From an uncultured cyanobacterium (GTDB lineage: Bacteria; Cyanobacteriota; Cyanobacteriia; Phormidesmidales; Phormidesmidaceae), in NCBI GenBank assembly GCA_938029995.1, contig CALHGI010000388.1, positions 1-17,326 of the forward strand: a stretch of DNA of 17,326 nucleotides, written 5' to 3'. Below, one piece after another: positions 1-6,333 of the stretch; position 1 is the first letter of the stretch, and each line of letters starts with the position of its first letter. The position numbers and the translations under genes are program-made. A model generated the notes under the pieces. The model did not search any database and was not told the origin of the DNA. It saw only the letters and a program-made list of their open reading frames with translations.

Positions 1-56
1 ATGGTGATTTGCCCATAGGATTTGTCTTTGGTGTTATCTGATTAGGGAGTAGGGCA

Positions 57-1061
57 TTGTCTCAGTCCTCCAAGGCTGCTAAATCCAACCCAGGCCAGTC
101 TACTTTGATGCTTTGCCTGGGTTGGGGCATCGGATCTATCATTTTCTTTTTACTGTTTGGCGCGCTCGCACCCGGAGAAGAGTCCCGAGCGGATTGGTTT
201 TTAATATCGATTAATTTTTTAGAGATTTTTGCTTTTTTACTTGCGGCCTCACTGTGTTTTAGGAATTCTGGTAGTTCGCAGATTATTAGTGGCCGCACTG
301 TTTGGTTTGCGTTGGGTATTGGCATGTTGGCCTATGCTGCGGGCACGGTTTTCTTTTTCCTATGGGGGACGGTGTGGGGGTTAGATCCCTCCGTGTCCAT
401 GGGGGATGGTTTTTATTTTATTAGTTACATTGCCATGGTGGTCGGCATGCTGCTGGCGGCTTTGCCACGGCGGATTGATTTAAGTTTGGCGCAGTGGGGC
501 ACGATTGTGGCCATTGGGGCGGCGGGGATTGTTTTGGCCTGTGGCCTTAACTTTGGTTGGCCGTGGGCGTCAGCCCAGGTGTTAACTCAACCGGCCATGG
601 CTGCTGAGATTCAGCTCGCGCAAACTCCCCCTGACTCTGAACCGTTGGTGGCACCGGTGGAGGACTTGGTGGAAGAGGTCGTTGAAGTTGAACCTGAAGT
701 TAGTGCAGGATTATTGCCGACTCCCGGCTGGGCCCAGGCCCTAGATGATGCCCTGGAGCAGTTTGCGGATCCGGTGGCGTTGATTTATGTGCTGCTGGAC
801 TGCTTTTTGGTGGTGATTGCGGCGGCTCTGCTGGTGGCATTTTGGGGAGGGCGTTTTTCCCAGTCTTGGCAGCTCATTGCGATCGCAACCTTCTGCCTTT
901 ACATCGCCGATATGGTCTTTGCTGCTGTAACGGATAATTACGTCGAGGGGGAACTTTGGGAAGTCTTCTGGATCTTGTCAGCCCTCTTTTTTGCCGCCGG
1001 TGCGGCGATTGAATATAACGTTTCTAGACGGTCACGCCGGGGATCGCGTCGTCGAGCATGA
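57..1061 (+). CDS. Multi-pass membrane protein of unknown function
   Basis: 334 residues with about eight predicted membrane helices (roughly residues 18-37, 48-67, 82-104, 118-136, 148-166, 241-262, 271-291, 302-318). Between helices five and six lies a loop rich in Pro, Glu and Val (about 183-216). The tail is very basic (RRSRRGSRRRA). The segment around residues 110-124 (DPSVSMGDGFYFISY) resembles the membrane sensor modules found in front of GGDEF or kinase domains in cyanobacteria, but no output domain follows, so function is unknown. The start is TTG at 57, supported by GGGAG at 45-49 seven bases upstream; the first ATG (108) would begin inside the region leading into helix one. The next gene lies 66 bp downstream on the same strand and may be co-transcribed. 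The coding call is firm; the sensor comparison is only a resemblance. Confidence 0.8.
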   Translation: MSQSSKAAKSNPGQSTLMLCLGWGIGSIIFFLLFGALAPGEESRADWFLISINFLEIFAFLLAASLCFRNSGSSQIISGRTVWFALGIGMLAYAAGTVFFFLWGTVWGLDPSVSMGDGFYFISYIAMVVGMLLAALPRRIDLSLAQWGTIVAIGAAGIVLACGLNFGWPWASAQVLTQPAMAAEIQLAQTPPDSEPLVAPVEDLVEEVVEVEPEVSAGLLPTPGWAQALDDALEQFADPVALIYVLLDCFLVVIAAALLVAFWGGRFSQSWQLIAIATFCLYIADMVFAAVTDNYVEGELWEVFWILSALFFAAGAAIEYNVSRRSRRGSRRRA

Positions 1062-1062
1062 C

Positions 1063-1086
1063 AGTATGGCCAAACCTAGGCATACT
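1063..1086 (+). terminator. Weak hairpin just after the membrane-protein gene
   Basis: AGTATGGCC at 1063-1071 pairs with GGCATACT at 1079-1086, giving eight base pairs with one bulged G and a seven-base loop. It starts one base after the stop codon. The T run (TTTTT, about 1096-1100) is roughly ten bases beyond the stem, so this is at best a weak terminator or an mRNA 3'-end stabiliser. Confidence 0.3.
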
Positions 1087-1127
1087 AGAGAGACATTTTT
1101 ACCCGTTTCTTTGGGATTGTTGGTAGC

Positions 1128-2063
1128 ATGGCACCGCGAAAACTGTCTGACGCTGATAAACGCGATGTAATTGAAATATATCGGCAACCGGGAGAAACCA
1201 CTTCTACCATTGCTAAGCGTTATGGCGTTAGCACGAGCACCATTAGCCGGATTCTGAAAACGCAGCTGCCCGAAGAAGAATATCGGGAGCTGATCGCCCA
1301 AAAGCGTGCTGCGCCGGTTGAAAAGGAAAAGCGTGTTATTCCTTCTCCGAAATCGGTGGAGGATGAGAAGCCTAAGCCAGGAAAACCCGTCCCCCGGCCT
1401 CGCAAACGTTCACGAGTCAATGAAGACATCGAAAATGGCGAGCCGTCCGATGTATCCCAGGCGGATGATGACGGCCAGCTAACCTTACTCTCTGAGGATG
1501 ATGGTTCGTCTGCTCCGGATCAAGAACCGGCTGTCATCAACCCAGCGAAGCTCCCTCCGCGCCGACGTGACGATGTGTCGGCCGTGGCCACTGAGTTGTT
1601 AACCGATCCCAAGGTTCGTCGTCAGGATGACCTGGAAGATGATGACTTAGACGATCTCCACGACGATGACGATCTAGATGACGATCTAGACGAAGAGTTT
1701 GATGATGAGTTTGATGGCGATGGGGATGATGCTCAACTGCTGGGCACCTCGGTTGAAATTATGCCGATAGCGGAAGCTGTTTTTCCGCGCACATGCTACC
1801 TCGTCGTTGATCGTTTGTCAGAGCTAATTACCCATCCATTAACGGAATTTGCCGAGCTCGGGGATATTCCCGCCCAGGAAGCATCCGCCCGTACCCTACC
1901 GATTTTTGATAACCATCGCGTAGCCCGTCGATTTTCCCGTCGCAATCAACGGGTCATTAAAGTGCCCGATGGTCAGCTGATTACGAAGGCCACCTCCTAT
2001 CTCCAGGCTAAGGGCATTACCCATCTGTTGATGGATGGCAATATCTATTCCCTGTTGGGCTAG
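1128..2063 (+). CDS. Helix-turn-helix protein with acidic tract, cyanobacterial family
   Basis: 311 residues in three parts. Residues 1-60 hold a resolvase/transposase-like helix-turn-helix (about 21-44, TSTIAKRYGVSTSTISRILK) with basic flanks, expected to bind DNA. Residues 61-165 are a low-complexity linker rich in Lys, Arg, Pro and Asp. Residues 167-201 are almost wholly Asp and Glu. Residues 205-311 form a compact domain ending in a segment (about 257-311) with RVARRF, RVIKVPDGQ and YLQAKGITHLL. Automated annotation may call such proteins transposases because of the N-terminal helix-turn-helix, but no catalytic DDE or serine-recombinase residues are visible. It may be a transcription or nucleoid factor. 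The ATG at 1128 begins the conserved MAPRKLSDADK segment; no strong ribosome site precedes it. The 3' end lies 24 bp from the convergent Nudix gene. Confidence 0.8.
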   Translation: MAPRKLSDADKRDVIEIYRQPGETTSTIAKRYGVSTSTISRILKTQLPEEEYRELIAQKRAAPVEKEKRVIPSPKSVEDEKPKPGKPVPRPRKRSRVNEDIENGEPSDVSQADDDGQLTLLSEDDGSSAPDQEPAVINPAKLPPRRRDDVSAVATELLTDPKVRRQDDLEDDDLDDLHDDDDLDDDLDEEFDDEFDGDGDDAQLLGTSVEIMPIAEAVFPRTCYLVVDRLSELITHPLTEFAELGDIPAQEASARTLPIFDNHRVARRFSRRNQRVIKVPDGQLITKATSYLQAKGITHLLMDGNIYSLLG

Positions 2064-2087
2064 CGTGCCCTACCGGTGGCATCCCGT

Positions 2088-2780
2088 CTATAGGTCGAAA
2101 TTAAATCCTGTTTTTTGGCGTTCCATATATTTGGTGCGATCAAATTGATAGAGCTGGGCGGCCCGGTGGGGAACGTTGGTTTCCTTCTCATCCAGGCTGA
2201 TTAGAATATCCAATTTCAGCAACTTTTTGCGGAAGTTTCGTTTGTCAAACGGGCGAGCTAAAACAATTTCGTAAAGTCGTTGCAGTTGGGTGAGGGTGAA
2301 CTTGGTTGGCAGTAACTCAAACCCGATGGGTTTATGGCGAATGGTGATGCGAAGGGTTGAGATCGCATCTTGCACAATCAGACCATGGTCGAAAGCCAGC
2401 TCTGGTAGATGTTTCATGGGCCACCATCGGGCTTCTTTGGCATCCGTCGCCGCTTTGATGTGATAGTCCCAAAGATTCCCGAGGGCATAGAACGCCACCG
2501 TCACCGTGTGGCCACGGGGATCTCGATCCGGCTGGCCATAGGTCTGGAGCTGCTCCAAACAGAGTCCGGTGACATCAGTTTCTTCCTGTAGCTCTCGGCG
2601 AGCAGCCTCTTCCAAGGCTTCATTCGGTCGAACAAATCCTCCTGGCAAGGCCCATTGCCCTTTAAAGGGGGGCAGTCGCCGCTGAATTAATAACACCTGT
2701 AAATAATGGGTTTGGTCGAGGCCAAACACCACGCAGTCTACAGTGACCGCAGGCCGAGGATAGTCATAGATATGCACCAT
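2088..2780 (-). CDS. Nudix/winged-helix transcriptional regulator, NrtR-like
   Basis: 230 residues. The N-terminal Nudix fold (about 8-125) has a nearly canonical Nudix box: G48, E54, then RELQEE at 62-67. The usual Gly near the end is Asp69. The segment around 82-95 (GQPDRDPRGHTVTV) is characteristic of the ADP-ribose-type and NrtR branch. The C-terminal part (about 152-215) fits the winged helix of NrtR proteins: FTLTQLQRLYEIVL, then a DKRNFRKKLLKL helix. NrtR proteins bind DNA and respond to ADP-ribose or related NAD metabolites, controlling NAD salvage genes. Because the Nudix box is intact, this copy could also hydrolyse ADP-ribose. It is transcribed away from an ADP-ribosylglycohydrolase gene across a 106-bp gap holding a palindrome, which fits local control. 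The family call is firm; the target genes are inferred. Confidence 0.85.
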   Translation of the reverse strand: MVHIYDYPRPAVTVDCVVFGLDQTHYLQVLLIQRRLPPFKGQWALPGGFVRPNEALEEAARRELQEETDVTGLCLEQLQTYGQPDRDPRGHTVTVAFYALGNLWDYHIKAATDAKEARWWPMKHLPELAFDHGLIVQDAISTLRITIRHKPIGFELLPTKFTLTQLQRLYEIVLARPFDKRNFRKKLLKLDILISLDEKETNVPHRAAQLYQFDRTKYMERQKTGFNFDL

Positions 2781-2835
2781 GGAATGGTCGGTTAGTTGAC
2801 GTTTCAGGGGGTATTCGCTATAACCAAAATAACCT

Positions 2836-2854
2836 TAGTGTAAAAAATACACAA
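2836..2854. promoter_or_regulatory. Candidate operator palindrome in the Nudix/glycohydrolase gap
   Basis: GTGTA at 2838-2842 and TACAC at 2848-2852 form perfect inverted arms around five A residues; one further matched pair at 2836/2854 extends the dyad to 19 bp. It sits 56 bp from the Nudix-gene ATG and 33 bp from the glycohydrolase ATG, a suitable place to repress both. An AT-rich palindrome beside its own gene is typical of NrtR-type regulators. Binding by the neighbouring protein is inference. Confidence 0.5.
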
Positions 2855-2886
2855 TAGGCTTCCCCCTTTCCCCTCTTTTCTTTTCT

Positions 2887-3684
2887 ATGCTCGGCGCAAT
2901 TTCAGGCGACATCATCGGCTCTGTCTATGAGTTTGAAGACCATAAAACCAAGGATTTTCCCTTGTTTACAGACCACAGTATTTTTACTGACGACACTATT
3001 TTGACGGTGGCTGTGGCAGATGTGATGCTCCATGGGGGGAGCTACGAGGATGCGTTTAAACGCTACTATCAGCGCTATCCCAATCCCTGTGGGGGATACG
3101 GCGCTAGATTTCAGGCTTGGGCGGCATCCGCCGATAGTCAGCCCTACAACAGTTGGGGTAATGGCGCTGCCATGCGGGTCAGTCCGGTGGCCTATGGTCA
3201 TCAGGACCTAGATGCGGTGCTCAAGGCGGCGGAGCAAACGGCGGTGGTCACCCATAATCACCCAGAGGGTATTAAGGGGGCCCAGGCCACGGCTGCTGCC
3301 ATCTTTTTAGGGCGTCAGGACCAGTCCAAGGATGCGATTAAACATTACGTGGAAACGACCTTTGGCTATAACCTCAGCCGCAGCCTGGATCAGATTCGCC
3401 CTGACTATCGGTTTAATGAGTCCTGTCAAGAGACGGTGCCTGAGGCGATGATCTCTTTTCTCGAGTCCACTAGCTTTACCGATGCGATTCGTAATGCGGT
3501 GTCCCTGGGGGGAGATGCGGATACCCTGACCTGTATCACTGGCAGCATGGCGGAGGCGTTCTATGGTGATGTCCCCGAAGCCATTACCGATCGGGTTTGG
3601 GGCTTACTGCCTGAGGATCTCAAGTCGATTATTGTCCAGTTCAAAGCGGTCTACATGCCGTTGCTTAAGGCTCCAGTGGATTAG
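2887..3684 (+). CDS. ADP-ribosylglycohydrolase family protein (DraG-like)
   Basis: 265 residues, the usual length of a single-domain all-helical ADP-ribosylglycohydrolase. The two-metal site is recognisable: TDD at residues 34-36 (FTDDT) near the N terminus and GGDADT at 208-213 near the C terminus, with D210, D212 and T213 as expected ligands. Other family marks are GAISGDIIGS at 3-12, GNGAAMR at 91-97 and HNHPEG at 123-128. Such enzymes remove ADP-ribose from proteins or from small ADP-ribosyl compounds. No dinitrogenase reductase genes are nearby, so a nitrogenase-specific role is not indicated. The ATG at 2887 is used because it begins the conserved GAISGD segment directly; no clear ribosome site precedes it. 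It lies divergent from the NrtR-like gene and 88 bp upstream of a nicotinamidase-like gene, suggesting work on ADP-ribose released during NAD turnover. Confidence 0.88.
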   Translation: MLGAISGDIIGSVYEFEDHKTKDFPLFTDHSIFTDDTILTVAVADVMLHGGSYEDAFKRYYQRYPNPCGGYGARFQAWAASADSQPYNSWGNGAAMRVSPVAYGHQDLDAVLKAAEQTAVVTHNHPEGIKGAQATAAAIFLGRQDQSKDAIKHYVETTFGYNLSRSLDQIRPDYRFNESCQETVPEAMISFLESTSFTDAIRNAVSLGGDADTLTCITGSMAEAFYGDVPEAITDRVWGLLPEDLKSIIVQFKAVYMPLLKAPVD

Positions 3685-3772
3685 CGTTCCTGTGTAGGGC
3701 CCCCATGGCCTCCGTTTAGTTCGCTCCCACCCCGTATTGCCCATTATTTGTCTATCCCTGGAGGTTTTTGCC

Positions 3773-4798
3773 ATGTCCCAGTCCCTACCGATACCTGACT
3801 TTTTTGATCCCGCTGGCGTTGGCGAAGTGTGGCGTGTGCCCTATGAAGAGCGGGCTCACCAGGCGCAAACGTGGGCGCAAACCCATGGCATTAAACCGGC
3901 GGACACCGACAGCCCACGGCTGTGTTTATTGGCTATTGATGTGCAAAATACGTTTTGTATTCCTGGGTTTGAGCTGTTTGTGGGCGGGACGTCTGGCCAG
4001 GGGGCGGTGGACGATACCCGCCGTCTCTGTGAGTTTGTTTATCGTAATCTGGGCCACATTACAGAAATTGTCCCCACCATGGATACCCATCGGACAATGC
4101 AAATTTTCCATGCAGCGTTTTGGGTCGATGGTGATGGCCACATGCCAGCTCCCATGACCATGGTGGAATTGGCGGATGTGCGTAGCGGTCGCTGGCGGGT
4201 GAATCCGGCCATTGTTCCTAGTTTAGGTGTGCCGTTAGATCAGCTGGAAAGCTTTGCCCTGCACTATGTGCAACGCCTCAGTGACGATGGCAAATATCCC
4301 CTGACCATATGGCCCTACCATTCCATGTTGGGGGGGATTGGCCACAGTTTGGTGTCGGCGTTTGAGGAGGCTTGCTTTGTTCATAATTTGGCCCGTCAGT
4401 CCCAGACCCGATTTGAACTGAAGGGTAGTAACCCCTTAACGGAGAACTATTCGGTGCTGCGGCCAGAGGTGTTAGAGGATGCTGCTGGACAGCCCGTGGC
4501 GAAGAAAAATCAGCGTTTGATTCAGCATTTGATGACGTTTGATGCGGTTGCGATCGCAGGCCAAGCCAAAAGCCACTGCGTTGCCTGGACCATTGACGAT
4601 CTCCTGAGCGAAATTCAGCAGGTGGATGCTACGCTAGCCCGCAAAATTTACTTAATAGACGATTGCAGTTCGCCCGTGGTCGTGCCAGGGGTGGTAGATT
4701 TTACCGCCAATGCCGATGCAGCCTATCAGCGATTTGCGGCGGCGGGGATGCACATTATTCAATCAACAAGTCCCATTACAGATTGGTTATCCCATTAG
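3773..4798 (+). CDS. Nicotinamidase-like cysteine hydrolase (isochorismatase superfamily)
   Basis: 341 residues, longer than a typical bacterial nicotinamidase (about 200). The catalytic triad is in place: D56 (AIDVQNTF), K217 (ELKGSNP) and C269 (QAKSHCV). Metal ligands typical of nicotinamidases, not of plain isochorismatases, also appear: D104 and H106 (TMDTH) and H113. The WPYHS motif at 180-184 and KGSNPLTENYS at 217-227 match the PncA pattern. The extra length is an N-terminal extension of about 48 residues and an insert around 115-175. The likely reaction is nicotinamide to nicotinate plus ammonia, but a related amide could be the substrate. The start is set by GGAGG at 3760-3764 eight bases before ATG 3773; an in-frame TTG at 3737 is less likely. 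It follows the glycohydrolase on the same strand and is probably co-transcribed. A HIP1 octamer lies inside at 4550. Confidence 0.8.
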   Translation: MSQSLPIPDFFDPAGVGEVWRVPYEERAHQAQTWAQTHGIKPADTDSPRLCLLAIDVQNTFCIPGFELFVGGTSGQGAVDDTRRLCEFVYRNLGHITEIVPTMDTHRTMQIFHAAFWVDGDGHMPAPMTMVELADVRSGRWRVNPAIVPSLGVPLDQLESFALHYVQRLSDDGKYPLTIWPYHSMLGGIGHSLVSAFEEACFVHNLARQSQTRFELKGSNPLTENYSVLRPEVLEDAAGQPVAKKNQRLIQHLMTFDAVAIAGQAKSHCVAWTIDDLLSEIQQVDATLARKIYLIDDCSSPVVVPGVVDFTANADAAYQRFAAAGMHIIQSTSPITDWLSH

Positions 4799-4976
4799 GG
4801 CGCAGGGGACAACATGTTTTCTCCCACTTTCCCTAAGACTTATGCCGTAAATTAAGCCCCAACGATATATTTATTTTCCACCGCCTAAAAATACTTAAGT
4901 CCAGACATTTATCATTTTTTTATAATTGCTATGTCGGGTTCTTAAGATGAATCGTTGATGTTTGTATCCCCTGTTT

Positions 4977-5001
4977 CCAAGGTTAAAAACTATTAACTTG
5001 G
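4977..5001. repeat. Imperfect inverted repeat (hairpin)
   Basis: CCAAGGTTAA at 4977-4986 pairs with TTAACTTGG at 4993-5001, nine pairs with one bulged G and a six-base loop. No T run follows on either strand, so it does not look like an intrinsic terminator. Its role is unknown. Confidence 0.45.
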
Positions 5002-5283
5002 TGGCGGTCCATGCCAACAGTTCTAGATCGATATTGACCTTGTTTTGAGTCGTTAATTTATTCACTTCAGGGTGGAGGTTACGCTAAAAAGCCTAGGTAT
5101 AGTGCGACTTTTTCGGATTTTCAAAAAACCATTGATGCTTCTGTCAAGGTAAAGGTTGGGATGGGTAGCCTTTTTTGTAAGGCTAATTCTTCTCCACAAA
5201 ACTTAGCTATATCTCAAAATGTGGCGATTCTTTTGTTGTTTTACATCCTTTGGAATAATTCAATTAAACTAAAGTTAGCTAGA

Positions 5284-5307
5284 TACCCTATACGGGTAAT
5301 TTATAAT
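5284..5307 (+). promoter_or_regulatory. Candidate promoter with palindrome before the zinc-ribbon gene
   Basis: TACCC at 5284-5288 and GGGTA at 5294-5298 are perfect inverted arms with a five-base spacer. A consensus -10 box TATAAT follows at 5302-5307, so the dyad occupies the space between -35 and -10 and could be a repressor site. No clear -35 box is visible. Transcription from here would give a leader of about 80 nt before the ATG at 5394. Confidence 0.35.
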
Positions 5308-5393
5308 CCTTTTAGTCAATTACCTTTGGTCCTTCTGTTCGCATTAGTAAAGCGTTGTTCAGCCACTGTTAAAAACGTTTATCAGGTCCTGTT

Positions 5394-6116
5394 ATGTATT
5401 GTCCCTGTTGCCAGACCTCTACCCTCAAGCGTGCTCGCTTAGATGAGCATTTAGCCGTTCACGCCTGCCAAACCTGTGAAGGGCAATGGGTTTCTTCCTA
5501 TGACTACTGGCATTGGTTAGAGTGGCAGCCCGACAGTGGCAAAATTAAGCCTTGCGAGTCCATGGATTTGAGCGATCCGCTCCATGGTTCTGACAATCGC
5601 CGGGCGTCTTTCTGTCCTGAATGTAATCACTTGATGCGACGCGCCAAAGTGGGCCACGGCCTCAAGTTTTACCTGGATCGATGCTCCCACTGCGGTGGCA
5701 GCTGGTTTGACCAGGGAGAGTGGCAGGTGCTGCAGGCCCATAACATTCACGATAAGGTGCACCTAGTTTTTTCAGAGCCGTGGCAGTCTCAGATTCGTCA
5801 AGCTGAATTTAACCGAGTCTTAGAGGCAACCTACCGTAGCGCCCTAGGTGATGAAGACTATGCCCAGGCGCTCAATGTCAGGGCCTGGCTCGAGCAGCAC
5901 CCTCACCGAGACTATATTCTGTCCGTGCTCAATCAGGTGCCGCCCTCCGAGGATGAGTCGCGCTATATTCCAGTGCGCAATTCGCACCCCGAGCCAGTGC
6001 AAAAGTCACAGCTGTCGCAAAATGCACTCCCCAAGGAAGAGGTGAATAAGCATCCCGTTGCCTATGGCCATGGGGTGCAACCTAAGCCCTATGACTTGCC
6101 CCAACCAGCTAAGTAA
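5394..6116 (+). CDS. Double zinc-ribbon protein (zf-TFIIB type)
   Basis: 240 residues. Two zinc ribbons are visible. The first uses C3/C6 and C25/C28. The second uses C74/C77 and C97/C100 in the pattern CPEC...CSHCGGSWFDQGEW, which fits the zf-TFIIB family. Each ribbon should bind one zinc. Between them is a Trp-rich segment (WHWLEWQ, about 39-45). Residues 115-185 look helical, and the last 60 or so are a polar, Pro/Gln/Lys-rich tail likely to be disordered. There is no signal peptide, so it is probably cytoplasmic. Proteins with this fold are widespread and mostly uncharacterised; nucleic-acid or protein binding is possible. The ATG at 5394 starts two codons before the first zinc ligand, so a later start would break the first ribbon. 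It is alone on its strand and ends before a strong terminator. Confidence 0.82.
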   Translation: MYCPCCQTSTLKRARLDEHLAVHACQTCEGQWVSSYDYWHWLEWQPDSGKIKPCESMDLSDPLHGSDNRRASFCPECNHLMRRAKVGHGLKFYLDRCSHCGGSWFDQGEWQVLQAHNIHDKVHLVFSEPWQSQIRQAEFNRVLEATYRSALGDEDYAQALNVRAWLEQHPHRDYILSVLNQVPPSEDESRYIPVRNSHPEPVQKSQLSQNALPKEEVNKHPVAYGHGVQPKPYDLPQPAK

Positions 6117-6249
6117 GCCTTTGCTGATTTAGAGGATGAATCGATCTGTAAACCTGGCTAATAGCCGGATTGAGGCTAGTAAAATCATCCCGAGGCTCAG
6201 CAACGCCAAGTAGTTTGCTGGTTGGTATGCCGCTGGCAGCCGTTTGTGC

Positions 6250-6304
6250 AAAACACCCTCTGATCTATTTGACTGGTTCTGCCAGATAGATCAGAGGGTG
6301 TTTT
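6250..6304. terminator. Strong bidirectional intrinsic terminator
   Basis: A perfect 19-bp stem (6250-6268 with 6286-6304, starting AAAACACCCTC and ending GAGGGTGTTTT) closes a 17-base loop. The A run on one side and T run on the other make it work in both directions. It lies 134 bp after the zinc-ribbon stop and 30 bp after the DUF3370 stop, so it serves both convergent genes. Confidence 0.92.
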
Positions 6305-6333
6305 GGGTTAGTTGTTTTAGTTGTTAGGGGTTT

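Larger units (their letters stand above)
4799..5393. other. 595-bp AT-rich intergenic region
   Basis: No convincing gene is visible. No terminator is seen after the cysteine hydrolase. It holds an imperfect hairpin at 4977-5001, a TATAAT at 4921-4926 with no good -35 partner, and the palindrome plus TATAAT listed separately upstream of the zinc-ribbon gene. An open frame at 5161-5442 has no recognisable domain and runs into the next gene. A small RNA gene could be hidden here, but nothing in the sequence proves it. Confidence 0.6.

Noticed and set aside
3737..3772. Upstream TTG start for the cysteine hydrolase
   Set aside because: ATG 3773 has a GGAGG eight bases upstream; the extra 12 residues overlap that site.
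5161..5442. Open frame of 93 codons in the long intergenic gap
   Set aside because: No recognisable domain, AT-rich composition, and it overlaps the start of the well-supported zinc-ribbon gene in another frame.
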